Positions 1 to 12,575 of a stretch of DNA of 64,000 nt are shown here, piece after piece; within the stretch, counting starts at the first letter, position 1; each line of letters opens with the position of its first letter. Below the pieces are notes generated by a model. It searched no databases. It saw only the letters and a program-made list of their open reading frames with translations, and had not been told where the DNA came from. The position numbers and the translations under genes are program-made. The stretch covers positions 62,001 to 126,000 of the forward strand of contig JANMHB010000093.1 in NCBI GenBank assembly GCA_031374935.1, given 5' to 3'. The DNA comes from JACMLX01 sp031374935. GTDB taxonomy: Bacteria > Gemmatimonadota > Gemmatimonadetes > Gemmatimonadales > Gemmatimonadaceae.

Positions 1-1412
1 TGCCCGCCATCGCACCGATACTCGCTGGTGGCGGCGACGGCTTGACGGCGCCCGCCAGTGCGCTCGCGCTGGCCCTCGTGATCGCACTCGCCAAAGTGGC
101 GGCGTTCGCGGTGCTCATGCTGGTCGTGGGTCGACGCGCCGTGCCATGGCTGCTGGAACATGTTGCCCGACTCGGTTCGCGTGAGCTGTTCACGCTGGCG
201 GTGCTGGCCACGGCCCTCGGGATCGCCGTGCTGGCGGCGCAGGTCTTCGGTGTGTCGTTTGCACTGGGCGCCTTCTTTGCGGGCGCGGTGGTCAGTGAGT
301 CCGAACTCAGTCACCGGGCTGCCACCGACGCGTTGCCGCTGCAGGACGCCTTTGCGGTGTTGTTCTTCCTGTCGATCGGGATCCTGTTCAATCCGATGGT
401 GGTGGTGCAGTCGCCACTGCAGGTGTTGACGCTGGTGGCGGTGATCGTGCTCGGGAAGTCGCTGGTGTCGTTCACCCTGATGCGCCTGTTGAAGCAGCCG
501 GTGCGTGCCGCACTGACGCTTGGTGCGAGCCTGGCCCAGATCGGCGAGTTCTCGTTCATCGTCGCCGGACTCGGCGTGACGCTCGGACTGGTCACACGCG
601 ACCTGCAGGCCCTGATCGTGGCGGCGGCGATGATCGCCATCACGATCAATCAGCCGCTGCTGGCGGGCGTGCGTCTGTTCCAGCGTCGCGCGGATGCCCG
701 CGCGGCGCGTGACCAGATGCCGGAGTCCACCGAATACCGGACCGGCGGCGCTACGCCAGGCGGCGTGCCGGCGAGTGCCCGGGCGACGCGGGCCGCGATC
801 GAGGACGTGGACGACCCGTTCGACTTCTCGCGATTCCGCGATCATGTCATCGTCGTTGGTCACGGTCGCATGGGATCCACGGTGACCGAGGCGCTGCAGC
901 GCGACTCGGCGCGTTATGTAATCGTGGAAGAACAGGAGCGGACGGTGGCCGGGCTGCGCACCCGTGGCGAGCGCGCCGTGTTCGGTGATGCCACGCGTGC
1001 CGACGTGCTGCACCGCGCCGGCATCGAGCATGCACGGTTGATCGTCGTCACCGCCCCCGAGCCGATCCGTGCGCGGCGCGTGGTCGAGATCGCGCGTCAG
1101 GCACATCCGCAGATCGCCGTCGCGGTACGGACACACAGTGCCACCGAACAGGCGTTCTTCGAAGAGGTGCTGCACACCGCCGATGCACCAGGGCGCGCTA
1201 TCTATGCCGAGCGTGAAGCGGCGTTGAGTCTGGCACACTTCACGCTGCAGACCCTCGGACGCACCGACGATGAGGCTGACGTGGTGATCGAGTCGATGCG
1301 CCAGACCGTGCTGCAACCCACCGAAACCTTCGCCACGATGCACACGCGAGAGTTCCGCACGATGATGGCGGCTGATCCGAACCACCCTGAACCGCCGGCC
1401 CCCCCCTCCTGA
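1..1412 (+). CDS. ybaL: YbaL/KefC-type cation:proton antiporter, 5' end outside window
   Basis: This is the C-terminal part of a monovalent cation:proton antiporter (CPA2) of the inner membrane, with a cytoplasmic TrkA-N (RCK) domain. The frame is open from base 3 to the window edge, so the true start lies upstream. A TTG at 42 is an internal codon rather than a start, because conserved family sequence already precedes it. Visible parts are several hydrophobic helices, the conserved stretch SFALGAFFAGAVVSESELSH, and, after a linker, a Rossmann domain opening with VIVVGHGRMGS. It ends one base before the stop codon of the convergent oxidoreductase gene. YbaL/RosB-like identity is favoured over KefB/KefC by the GSRELFTLAVLA segment. 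The transported ion cannot be read from the sequence. Confidence 0.85.
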   Translation, partial: PAIAPILAGGGDGLTAPASALALALVIALAKVAAFAVLMLVVGRRAVPWLLEHVARLGSRELFTLAVLATALGIAVLAAQVFGVSFALGAFFAGAVVSESELSHRAATDALPLQDAFAVLFFLSIGILFNPMVVVQSPLQVLTLVAVIVLGKSLVSFTLMRLLKQPVRAALTLGASLAQIGEFSFIVAGLGVTLGLVTRDLQALIVAAAMIAITINQPLLAGVRLFQRRADARAARDQMPESTEYRTGGATPGGVPASARATRAAIEDVDDPFDFSRFRDHVIVVGHGRMGSTVTEALQRDSARYVIVEEQERTVAGLRTRGERAVFGDATRADVLHRAGIEHARLIVVTAPEPIRARRVVEIARQAHPQIAVAVRTHSATEQAFFEEVLHTADAPGRAIYAEREAALSLAHFTLQTLGRTDDEADVVIESMRQTVLQPTETFATMHTREFRTMMAADPNHPEPPAPPS

Positions 1413-3602
1413 TCAGTGCTGACCTGCGGCTCGTGTCACCTGCACCGGCACCCCGCTGAAACCGGCGTTGCCCGTGAGCACATCGATGCGCTGATCATCC
1501 GTCAGATCGTTGATGCTCACGCCGGCATGTGCGTTGGCAACACCGAGGCGGGTACCGCGCTTGCCGTGCCCCCAGCCGTGCGGCAAACTCACCACGCCGG
1601 GCATCATGCTGTTGGTGATTTCCACCGGCACGATCACCGACCCGACCCGCGACGCCACGCGGACGGGATCACCATCCGTCAGTGTCCGTGCGGCCGCGTC
1701 TCCCGGATGCATCAGCAGTGTACATCGAGCCTTCCCGCGCACCAGGCGTTCGCTGTTGTGCATCCATGAGTTGTTCGATCGCAGCGCCCGGCGGCCGATC
1801 AGCGAGAGGGTGTCGGGCGGGATGCTGGTCGCGCTGAGTGTCGCCTCGAGCCGTGCGACATCGGTGATGAACGACTCCGGCGCCAGATGCAGCCGGCGGT
1901 CGGCCGTGCGCAGCCGCGCCGGCAGCGCGGGCTGCAGTGGGCCAAGGTCAACGCCGTGCGGCTGGGCTTCCAGCGTCGCCATACGCAATCCGCGCGCGAA
2001 CGGTGTGAAGCCTGCGCCGTACGGCCCCTGTCGCAGCCCGATGTCGAGCATGCGGCGCGGCGTCAGCAGCGACAGTGCCACCGCCTTGGCTCGCGCGGCG
2101 GCCGTGCCGCGTATGCGCCAGGTGAGCTCGTTGAGGATCTGCCAGTCGTGCCGGGCACCGGGCGGGCGTGGAAAAATCGGTGCCGAATACTTCGCCGTGT
2201 TGCGCACCGCCAGCGTGTGAAAGACGAGATCGTAGTGATCGCGCTCCAGTGCGAAGGTTGGCGGGAGGATGATGTGCGCGTGTCGCGTGGTTTCGTTGAG
2301 GTAGAAGTCGATCGCCACGTAGAACTCCAGGCCGGCGATGGCCTGCGCCAGACGTGTGCCGTTCGGCGTGGACAGGACTGGATTGCCGGCATGCGTGAGC
2401 AGCGCATGAATCTGCCCGCGACCGGGCGTCTCGATTTCCTCCGCCAGGGCAGCCACCGGGAGCTCACCGGCAAACTCCGGCAACTTGCGCACTCGGCTCG
2501 TCCACCGGCCGAATCGCACGCCGTCCGGTGCGCGCTGGTCGGCCTTCAGAATGTCGATGGCCGGCCGCGTGAACATCGCCCCGCCGGTCACGTCGAGCCG
2601 CCCGGTGACGACGTTCAGCGCCGAGATCAGCCAGCAGGCCAGCCCGCCGAATTCCTGCATCGACACTCCAACCCGGCCGTAGGCGACGGCCGACGGGGCG
2701 CTGGCGAAATCACGCGCCAGGGCACGGATCACTTCTGCATCGATGCCCGTGCTGCTCGCGACGCGTTCCGGTGGAAACCGCAGTGCCACGGCGCGCAGCT
2801 CGTCGAAGCCGCTCAGGAATGCTGCGTACCGTTCGACCCGTGCCATCCCGTCGGTGAAAATCACCTGCAGCAGCGCCAGCAGCAGCAACGCATCGGTGCC
2901 GGGTCGGATGAAGTGGTGCGCGTCCACCAGCCCCGCCGTCTCGGTGCGGCGCGGATCGATCAGCACCACCCGGCCTCCACGCTCACGAATGGCACTGATG
3001 CGACCGGCGATGCCGGGCGCCGTCATCAGGCTGCCATTCGACGCGGCAGGGTTGGCGCCGAACAGCAGCAGGTACTGCGTGTGATCGATATCCGGAATCG
3101 GGATCAGCAGCGCATGGCCGAACATCAGCATGGCGGCCACGTGGTGCGGCAGCTGATCGACGGAGGTGGCCGAGTAGCGGTTCTTGGTCCGGAGCGCACG
3201 CGCCAGGTCGGGCGCGAACAGCATGGCTCCGGAGGAGTGCACGGTGGGATTGCCGAAGTAGGTGGCCACGGCATCGTGTCCGTGCCGGGCCTGAACCTGC
3301 TTCAGCCGAGCCGCCACCTCGTGCAGCGCTTCGTCCCACGACACCTCGGCCCAGGTATCGCCATTCCGGCGCAAGGGCCTCCGGAGGCGATCGGGGTCGT
3401 CGTGCACGTCCTGCAGGGCGACGGCCTTCGGGCAGATGTGTCCCTTGCTGAACGGATCATCCGGATCGCCGCGGATCTCGGTCACCCGCGGCCCGTCCGT
3501 GGTCACGACGATTCCGCACATCGCTTCACACAGGGTGCAGGTGCGGAAATGGCGGGTGTCAGGCATACGGGCGCTCGGAGGGATGCGGTTGACGGTGACC
3601 AC
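1413..3602 (-). CDS. Molybdopterin-dependent oxidoreductase with N-terminal 4Fe-4S site
   Basis: This is a large cytoplasmic-type catalytic subunit of the formate dehydrogenase/BisC/DMSO reductase superfamily, binding bis-MGD and one 4Fe-4S cluster. The cluster motif C-x2-C-x3-C-x27-C spans residues 22-57 (CTLCEAMC, then HICPKA). Further along are the molybdopterin domain (LLLFGANPAASNG, VVLIDPRRTETA) and a C-terminal molydopterin-binding domain (GDPVRVASRVG, LPHGWGH). I chose the GTG at 3602 because AGGA lies five bases upstream. The ATG at 3566 also fits the family N-terminus. The longer frame to 3686 is unlikely, since it reads through a tandem repeat. No small or membrane subunit is adjacent, so the electron partner and substrate are unknown. 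Confidence 0.85.
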   Translation of the reverse strand: MVTVNRIPPSARMPDTRHFRTCTLCEAMCGIVVTTDGPRVTEIRGDPDDPFSKGHICPKAVALQDVHDDPDRLRRPLRRNGDTWAEVSWDEALHEVAARLKQVQARHGHDAVATYFGNPTVHSSGAMLFAPDLARALRTKNRYSATSVDQLPHHVAAMLMFGHALLIPIPDIDHTQYLLLFGANPAASNGSLMTAPGIAGRISAIRERGGRVVLIDPRRTETAGLVDAHHFIRPGTDALLLLALLQVIFTDGMARVERYAAFLSGFDELRAVALRFPPERVASSTGIDAEVIRALARDFASAPSAVAYGRVGVSMQEFGGLACWLISALNVVTGRLDVTGGAMFTRPAIDILKADQRAPDGVRFGRWTSRVRKLPEFAGELPVAALAEEIETPGRGQIHALLTHAGNPVLSTPNGTRLAQAIAGLEFYVAIDFYLNETTRHAHIILPPTFALERDHYDLVFHTLAVRNTAKYSAPIFPRPPGARHDWQILNELTWRIRGTAAARAKAVALSLLTPRRMLDIGLRQGPYGAGFTPFARGLRMATLEAQPHGVDLGPLQPALPARLRTADRRLHLAPESFITDVARLEATLSATSIPPDTLSLIGRRALRSNNSWMHNSERLVRGKARCTLLMHPGDAAARTLTDGDPVRVASRVGSVIVPVEITNSMMPGVVSLPHGWGHGKRGTRLGVANAHAGVSINDLTDDQRIDVLTGNAGFSGVPVQVTRAAGQH

Positions 3603-3635
3603 GTTGATCCTATCCCCCGAACGCACCGGGCGCTT

Positions 3636-3697
3636 GCCATGGGGACGGAGTTCCCGGTGCCATGGGGACGGAGTTCCTGGTGTCACGGGGACGGGGG
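3636..3697. repeat. Short tandem repeat, 23-bp unit
   Basis: Two 23-base units (3636-3658 and 3659-3681) differ at one base, and a degraded third unit follows (3682-3697). Each contains the core GGGGACGGAGTTCC or a variant. The block lies between the divergent oxidoreductase and response-regulator genes. Such GGGGACGG-containing units resemble REP-type intergenic repeats, but no transposase is nearby and the assignment is a guess. Confidence 0.7.
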
Positions 3698-3819
3698 CAA
3701 GTCGGCGGTGTGAGGAGACCTAACCGCGCCCACTTCGAGCTGCCGATTTCCCCTCCGGGTTGGCGCCGCTGCCCGCCGCATTCATGGTGAATTCATCCCC
3801 GCGGCCTATTCTCCTCCCG

Positions 3820-4515
3820 ATGCGCCTGCTCCTGGTTGAGGATGATCCCGAGATGTCCCGCACGGCGGCCGAGTACCTCAGACGGACCGGGTATGCCGTG
3901 GACGCCGTCCACGATGGTGCATCGGCGCTCCGGGCGCTGCGGCTGAATCCGTACGACGTCGTCGTGCTCGATGTGCGCCTGCCGGACATCAGCGGCTTCG
4001 AGATCTGTCGGCAGCTGCGCCTGATGGGACTGCAGACGCGGGTCCTGATGGCGACGGCGCGCGACGCGGTCGAGGATCGGATCGAGGGGCTGGATCTCGG
4101 CGCTGACGACTATCTGGTCAAGCCGTACGCCATGGCCGAGCTGACAGCGCGCATCCGTGCGCTGCTCAGACGTCCGTCGAGCGCGGTCGGGACGGTCCTG
4201 ATGGCGGACGACCTCGAGCTGGACACGCGAACGCGCACGGCCAGGCGCGGCACGCGACGCATCGAGCTCACGACGAAGGAGTTCGCCGTGCTCGAGGTGT
4301 TGCTGCGACATGCGGGCGAGGTGGTGACCCGCGAGACCCTCAGCGCCAGCGCCTGGGACGAGAACTACGATCCGTTCAGCAATGTGATCGACGTCTACGT
4401 CAGCCGGCTGCGTCGCAAGATCGATCTGCCCGACGAGGTGCCGCTGGTGACGGCGGTGCGCGGCGCCGGCTATCGGATTGCCGCGTCGGTGTCCGGTGTG
4501 CGGCCGCGCACATGA
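3820..4515 (+). CDS. OmpR/PhoB-family response regulator
   Basis: This is a DNA-binding response regulator, 231 residues with this start. The receiver domain begins at MRLLLVEDDPEM. The phosphoacceptor Asp is D51 in VVLDVRLPD and the conserved Lys is K101 in ADDYLVKPY. A winged-helix output domain follows (about residues 130-225, ending VYVSRLRRKIDL and GAGYRI). The ATG at 3820 is the usual family start. It has no SD site, but TATTCT ends seven bases upstream, which would suit a leaderless transcript. The stop overlaps the kinase start by four bases (ATGA). Its place directly before kinase and efflux genes makes it the likely CzcR/CusR-type activator of that operon. Confidence 0.93.
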   Translation: MRLLLVEDDPEMSRTAAEYLRRTGYAVDAVHDGASALRALRLNPYDVVVLDVRLPDISGFEICRQLRLMGLQTRVLMATARDAVEDRIEGLDLGADDYLVKPYAMAELTARIRALLRRPSSAVGTVLMADDLELDTRTRTARRGTRRIELTTKEFAVLEVLLRHAGEVVTRETLSASAWDENYDPFSNVIDVYVSRLRRKIDLPDEVPLVTAVRGAGYRIAASVSGVRPRT

Positions 4516-5957
4516 TGGCCACCGGTCAGCGGCGGGGCCTGTCGATCCGCGCGCGGCTGGCGCTCTGGTACGCGGCGTCGGTGCTGCTGGTCTTTCTCGT
4601 GTTCGCGCTGGCACTGCGCGTCACGGTCCGCGCGGCACTCCGCGACGAGTTCACCACCGGCGTGCGCAGTTCCTCCGATGCGATCCGATCGTTCTTCCGG
4701 CTCGAACATGCCGAGTACCGTGATGTGAATGCAACGATCGTCCACATCGCCAACGAGGTGGTGTTTCCGGATCGTGTGGTGGAATTCCAGCGCCCCGACG
4801 GCGCGGTCGCATTTCGGGTCGCGCCGGACCGGACGGGATCGGCCAATGCGGGAGCCACCGCGGCGCGCCGCACCGCGATGCGCGAACCGGTGCAGCAGCT
4901 GTTGGTGCCGCTCGACAGTGCCATCGCGCCGGGCTGGGTGCTGCGGGTGTACGCCAGTGCCGCCCCGCTGGAGCGCACCTTGACGGTGATCGACCGCTGG
5001 CTGCTGATCGGTGTGCCGCTGGGGTTTCTCTTTGCCGGTGGGCTGGGCTGGTGGCTGGCCGAGCGCACGCTGCGCCCCGTCGCCGCGATGGCCGAAGCGG
5101 CCAGTCGCATGACGCGTGATCGTCGCACCGGCGCGTTCGGGGCTCGCGACCCCGCAGCACACCGGCTGCCCATCGACAATCCCACCGATGAACTGGGCCG
5201 GTTGGGCACGCGGTTCAATGCCGTGCTCGATCAGCTGGATGGTGTGCTGGCGCAGCAACGGCGCTTTCTGGCGGATGCGGCGCATGAACTGCGCACCCCG
5301 GTGGCACGCATGCTGGCCACGGTCGACCTGGCACAACTCGATCCGGCCGACACCGCGGGACAGGGCGATGCGCTGCAGCGCGTCCGGACCGATCTCGATC
5401 GGACCACGCGGCTGATCGACGAACTGCTGCAACTGGCGCGCGCCGATGCCGCGGGTGCGGTGCACGCCAGGGCAGGCTACATCGACGATGTGATCGCCGA
5501 TGCCGTGCACACGTGGCAACCGACCGCGCAACAGCGCCGCATCCACCTCACAGTGGCCACGCTCGACGAGGCGCCGGCGCAGATTGACCCGGTGTATCTG
5601 GAACGCCTGATCGGCATTCTGCTCGACAACGCCATCCGCTATACACCCGCCGGCGGGTCGATCGCCGTGAGCGTGGTGATGCCCGCGGGCGTGCCGCGAG
5701 TGATCATTGCCGACACCGGCATCGGCATTCCGCCGGACGAACACTCACGCATCTTCGAACGCTTCTATCGTGGGACCCGTGCGCGGGCCATGTCGCCCGA
5801 CGGCACCGGCCTCGGACTGCCGATTGCGCACTGGATTGCCGAGGCGCATGACGCCACACTCGACGTAGTGGCGAACGGCACCGGCACCGTCGCCACGGTC
5901 ACCTTCCCTCCTGCGGCTCAATCGCCGGTCCCTGCGTCGGTGATCGGTGCCAGCTGA
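4512..5957 (+). CDS. Membrane sensor histidine kinase of the efflux operon
   Basis: This is a 481-residue two-component sensor. An N-terminal transmembrane helix (about residues 15-40) is followed by a periplasmic loop of about 115 residues, a second helix (LLIGVPLGFLFAGGLGWWLA), a HAMP region and the dimerisation domain with phosphoacceptor H258 in AAHELRTPVARM. The ATPase domain has the N box at N373 (LLDNAIRYTP), a G1 box (DTGIGIP) and a G2 box (GTGLGLP). It overlaps the regulator gene by four bases, and the outer membrane factor gene starts 38 bases after its stop. The order regulator, kinase, efflux genes matches Czc/Cus-type metal sensing, so a metal ion is the probable signal. This is inferred from context only. 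Confidence 0.92.
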   Translation: MMATGQRRGLSIRARLALWYAASVLLVFLVFALALRVTVRAALRDEFTTGVRSSSDAIRSFFRLEHAEYRDVNATIVHIANEVVFPDRVVEFQRPDGAVAFRVAPDRTGSANAGATAARRTAMREPVQQLLVPLDSAIAPGWVLRVYASAAPLERTLTVIDRWLLIGVPLGFLFAGGLGWWLAERTLRPVAAMAEAASRMTRDRRTGAFGARDPAAHRLPIDNPTDELGRLGTRFNAVLDQLDGVLAQQRRFLADAAHELRTPVARMLATVDLAQLDPADTAGQGDALQRVRTDLDRTTRLIDELLQLARADAAGAVHARAGYIDDVIADAVHTWQPTAQQRRIHLTVATLDEAPAQIDPVYLERLIGILLDNAIRYTPAGGSIAVSVVMPAGVPRVIIADTGIGIPPDEHSRIFERFYRGTRARAMSPDGTGLGLPIAHWIAEAHDATLDVVANGTGTVATVTFPPAAQSPVPASVIGAS

Positions 5958-5995
5958 CTTCCTACCCGCGCGCGCTCACGATTTCTGGTCCCGTC

Positions 5996-7327
5996 ATGCG
6001 ATCTGCAGCACCGATGTTCACACGATGGTCACGGGTTGTGCCACTGGCTGCGACGGGATTGTTCCCGATGTGTGCGGTGCTGGCTCAGCCGGCAATCACC
6101 GGTGGACCATCCCCGACATCAGCCACGTTCTCGCTGTTGGACGCGGCCGCCCTGGCACGGCGACAACATCCGTTGCTCTCGGCGGCGGGCGGTCGGCGAC
6201 AGGTCGCTGCCGGCAGCGCGCGCCAGGAAGCTGCATTGCTGAATCCCGTCTTCGAATGGCGCAAGGAGAACTACGGCAGTCCACTGCCGCGTGATGAGTT
6301 CCTGAGCGTGACGCTGCCGGTTGACGTGTACGGTCGCCGGGTCGCGCTGCGTTCTGCGAGCGGCTTCTCGGCCGCGCGCGCGTTGTCCGACTCATCGACC
6401 GCCGCACGCAGCGTCGAGTTCGACGTGGCCCGCGCGTACTGGCGTACCGCCCTTGCCGCGGCCCTGCGCCACGCCGCCGCCGAGCAGCACGCGAGTATCG
6501 ACACCATCGCACGCATCGAAGCCGAGCGCGCGGCAGAGGGGGCAGTGTCGAATGGTGCCGCCCTGCGCGCGCGGCTCGAAGCGGATCGCGCCCGTCTGAC
6601 CGATGCCACCGCGCGCGCCGAACTCGAACGGGCCCGCGCCGATCTGGCCCGGGCGTTGGCGGTGCCGTTCGACAGCGTGCCGGCACCGACCGATCCGTTG
6701 CGTGTCGATTCCGCAGCGGTCGTGCCGCCGCTGGCAGAACTGCTGGTGCTGGCACGTGCGCGGCGCTCCGAACTGATCGCGGCGCGATCGCGGGTTGCCG
6801 AAGTGGCCAAGCGGCAATTGGCCGAGCGACTCGGTTCGTTGCCGGCCGTCGGCATGCAGGCGGGCAGCAAGCGGACGAGCGGCTTCAAGACCGGCACGCT
6901 GCAGATCGGCGTGTCGCTGCCGATCTTCGATCGCAACGGCGGTAATCGTGAACGGGCGCATGGCGATGTGCTGATTGCGGCTGGCGAATTGCGCGCCGCA
7001 GAGATGGCCGTGAGTGCCGAAGTCGCAGGCGCGCACCGCGCCTACAGCACACTTCTGTTGGAGTATGCGCAGGCCGTCGGAACCGATCGCCCCGGCGACA
7101 TGAACGGGATCACGTCGCGGGGCGCGACGGTGGCCGGTATCGCGGGCACGGCATATCGCGAAGGTGCAATTCCGCTCTTCGAACTGCTCGACGCGCAACG
7201 CGTGCGGGCCGAGATCCGGAGTGCGGCACTGCACGCCGCCGCCAACGTGCAGATGGCCCGCCTCGATCTGCTCCACGCGATCGGTCTGCCGATCGACAGC
7301 GCCCGTTTCCTTTCGCCGACGCAATGA
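5996..7327 (+). CDS. TolC-family outer membrane factor (CzcC-like)
   Basis: This is the outer membrane channel of the tripartite RND efflux system, 443 residues. A signal peptide is visible (PLAATGLFPMCAVLAQ). The body has two long alpha-helical coiled-coil halves typical of the OEP fold, and the beta strand segment TGTLQIGVSLPIFDRNGGN is characteristic of the CzcC/CusC group. There is no clear SD site, so an internal ATG at 6014 is also possible. It is placed after the kinase gene and overlaps the adaptor gene by four bases (ATGA), so it is translated with its pump partners. Confidence 0.88.
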   Translation: MRSAAPMFTRWSRVVPLAATGLFPMCAVLAQPAITGGPSPTSATFSLLDAAALARRQHPLLSAAGGRRQVAAGSARQEAALLNPVFEWRKENYGSPLPRDEFLSVTLPVDVYGRRVALRSASGFSAARALSDSSTAARSVEFDVARAYWRTALAAALRHAAAEQHASIDTIARIEAERAAEGAVSNGAALRARLEADRARLTDATARAELERARADLARALAVPFDSVPAPTDPLRVDSAAVVPPLAELLVLARARRSELIAARSRVAEVAKRQLAERLGSLPAVGMQAGSKRTSGFKTGTLQIGVSLPIFDRNGGNRERAHGDVLIAAGELRAAEMAVSAEVAGAHRAYSTLLLEYAQAVGTDRPGDMNGITSRGATVAGIAGTAYREGAIPLFELLDAQRVRAEIRSAALHAAANVQMARLDLLHAIGLPIDSARFLSPTQ

Positions 7328-8588
7328 CCATGGCTGGTACGAACGTTTCACTCCGGCCCGCGTCATGTGCGCGGATGATGCGACTGGCGCTGTACATGAC
7401 CGGAGTGCCACTGGCCGCCTGCGGTCGCGCCGAGGCCCCGCCCGCTGCCGCGGCACCTGCGGGCGCAGTCGTCCAGCGCGACACGGCCTTCCTGACGCCC
7501 GAGGCGCTCGCCATGTCGGGTGTGACGATTCAGCCGGCGCAGCGCGTGGCGTGGCGCGAATCGTGGCAGCTGCCGGCACACCTCGTGCTCGACCCGACGT
7601 TTACGCAGGCGCTCGGCTCGATCGTCGAGGGACGGGTGACTCAGGTGCGTGTGCAGGCGGGTGATCGTGTGCGTCGCGGGCAGGTGCTGGTGACGATTCA
7701 CAGTCACGAACTCACGTCGGCGCACAACGAGCTGCAGCAGGCGTTGGCGGGCCGCACCGAAGCGGACAACGCGGCGCAGCTGGCGCTGACGGCGGCGGCG
7801 CGCGCCGAGCGTTTGTACCAGGCGCAGGCGGGGTCACTGGCGGAACTCGAGCGCGCCCGCGCCGCACGCACGGCGGCGGAAGCCGGCCCGCGGCGTGCGG
7901 CAGCAGAGTATGACCGTGCATCGGAAATCGTCGCGCATCTGCGTCCACCCGGCGCCGTGCAGACCGGCGTCGATCCCGAAGACGTGCTCATTCGTGCCCC
8001 GTTCGACGGCGTGGTGGTAGCACGCCATGCTGAACCCGGTGCCGTGGTCGCGCCTGGCGCTCCGCTGGTGACGGTCAGTCGCACCGGACAGCTCCTGCTC
8101 GCACTGCATGTGCCCGAGGCGGCACTCGGCGCCGCGCGACTCGGCTCCGAAGTGCAGTTCACCGTGCCGGCCTTCCCCGGCCGCGACTTCATCGCGCGTG
8201 TCACGCGGGTCGCACCCACGCTCGATTCGTTGTCGCGCACCGCGGAGGTGTTTGCAGCGGTCGACAATCAAAGTGGTGAGCTGCGCGGCGAGATGACGGC
8301 TGCCGCGGCGGTGTTCGGTGTTGCGCGCGATAGCGTGACCGCCGTCGTGATCAGCGCGATCCAGGATTTCGAGGGCGATACGATCGTGGTGACGGGTGTG
8401 CCGCGCGGTGGCGGCATGGTGCTGGAGGCGGTGCGCGTGCGCGTCGGTCGTCGCGCGGCGGGGCTGGCGGAGGTGAAAAGCGGGATCGCCGCTGGCGCAC
8501 CGGTGGTGGCGGGCGCCGCCGCCGTCGCAAAGGCGGAAATCCTTCGGCAGCGTGATGCGCGAGCCGCGGCCGCAGAAGGGATGCCGCG

Positions 8589-8592
<4 letters not shown>
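7324..8592 (+). CDS. RND efflux periplasmic adaptor, lipoprotein (CzcB-like)
   Basis: This is the membrane fusion protein of the metal efflux system. A lipobox LAAC (Cys33 from this start) follows a short hydrophobic stretch, so the mature protein should be anchored in a membrane facing the periplasm. The true start may be the ATG pair about 17 codons in (MMRLALYM). The barrel-sandwich half motifs are GSIVEGRVTQVRVQAGDRVRRGQVL and VLIRAPFDGVVVARHAEPG, flanking an alpha hairpin rich in Ala and Glu. It overlaps both neighbours (ATGA upstream, GTGA downstream). No His-rich N-terminal metal-binding tail is visible, unlike some CzcB proteins. Confidence 0.88.
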
Positions 8593-11714
<3,122 letters not shown>

Positions 11715-11753
11715 GTGAGCTGCGCGGGGGGACCACGGTCGCGCTGTGGCGCC

Positions 11754-12308
11754 TCAGGGTGCTGGTGCCGGCCGGTCCTTGACCGTGGCCCAGGTGGGGC
11801 ATTGCGGCGTGGGGCCCCGTTGTGGCGCGGACTCCGCACGCGCGAGCGTGTCGGCCACCGCCATCACTTCGGCGTCAAAGATCAGCTCGGCTCGCTCGGG
11901 AATCACCGGCGGCCGACCGGCTTCGCCGTAGGCCAGCGGGAATGGGATGAACAGGCGTCGCTGCCCGCCAACTCGCATTCCCTCCAGTCCAAGGTCCCAG
12001 CCGGCGATCACGCGGCGCAGGCCAAGCGGAAAGCCGATCGGCGTTCGTGGCGTGCCATTCGGCATCGTGTCCCGGGACGAGTCGAATTTCGTCCCATTGC
12101 GCAGCCAGCCGGTGTAGTGGACGTAGACACACTCCTTCGCCTTGAGCGTCGGCCCGGTCCCGACGACACCGTCGATGTATCGCAGCGCGAGCGCGATCTG
12201 CTCCGTGCCTGCCATTGGAGGGATGGACTGAGGCAGCAGCGGTGCAGGCGGCTGGCGGTGACAGGCGGCGAGCCCAAGCGCGAAGGCGCTGGTGGTGAGA
12301 ATTCTCAT
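11754..12308 (-). CDS. FKBP-type peptidyl-prolyl isomerase lipoprotein
   Basis: This is a 184-residue envelope-located prolyl isomerase. The chosen ATG gives MRILTTSAFALGLAAC, a short lipoprotein signal with lipobox LAAC. The FKBP domain follows: VYVHYTGWL, a KFDSS-type flap entry, GLEGMRVGGQRRLFIPF, AYGEAG and AELIFDAEVM, all standard active-site landmarks. A longer frame exists upstream but would bury the signal peptide. The gene is convergent with czcA, leaving 39 bases between stop codons, and has its own promoter. Its client proteins are unknown. Confidence 0.9.
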   Translation of the reverse strand: MRILTTSAFALGLAACHRQPPAPLLPQSIPPMAGTEQIALALRYIDGVVGTGPTLKAKECVYVHYTGWLRNGTKFDSSRDTMPNGTPRTPIGFPLGLRRVIAGWDLGLEGMRVGGQRRLFIPFPLAYGEAGRPPVIPERAELIFDAEVMAVADTLARAESAPQRGPTPQCPTWATVKDRPAPAP

Positions 12309-12315
12309 CCGAGCC

Positions 12316-12344
12316 AACGTAGAGTCCGATGGCGTAGCCGTCCA
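12316..12344 (-). promoter_or_regulatory. Predicted leaderless promoter of the FKBP gene
   Basis: Reading the minus strand, TGGACG (12344-12339) and TACGTT (12321-12316) are separated by 17 bases. The second hexamer ends seven bases before the ATG at 12308, so transcription would start at or within a base or two of the start codon. No SD site is present. These are pattern matches only. Confidence 0.4.
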
Positions 12345-12559
12345 TAGCGACGTGCGCGCGCGCTCCCCCGCGCTGTGATCCGTCAGTTTTTTCATCGCTA
12401 CGCTGTCGGTGAAGGCGACTGCGCTGCGCCGTTACAATCGGTGGCGGATGCTTCGGCGGATCCGAGACTTTTCGCGAACACAGTCGTCATGTAAAGCCTG
12501 CACGGGGTGTGTGTACTCAGCCGGTCATTCCGGCATGCATGATCGAAGAGCTATTGGGT

Positions 12560-12565
12560 TACAAT
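12560..12565 (+). promoter_or_regulatory. Possible -10 element of the exporter/NRPS operon
   Basis: The 267-base gap 12309-12575 contains no convincing gene. TACAAT lies ten bases before the permease ATG and fits a -10 box, with no good -35 partner. A second TACAAT lies at 12433-12438. No SD site precedes the permease start, so the mRNA may have a very short leader. Confidence 0.4.
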
Positions 12566-12575
12566 TCCTGTTGCG

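Noticed and set aside
1887..3713. A 608-codon plus-strand frame opposite the molybdopterin oxidoreductase gene
   Set aside because: It has no conserved motif and is His/Arg/Gln-rich, as expected for the antisense of a GC-rich gene. The minus-strand reading has the 4Fe-4S and molybdopterin motifs.
4470..5744. A 424-codon minus-strand frame opposite the histidine kinase gene
   Set aside because: Same reasoning: no conserved content, while the plus strand shows H, N and G boxes.
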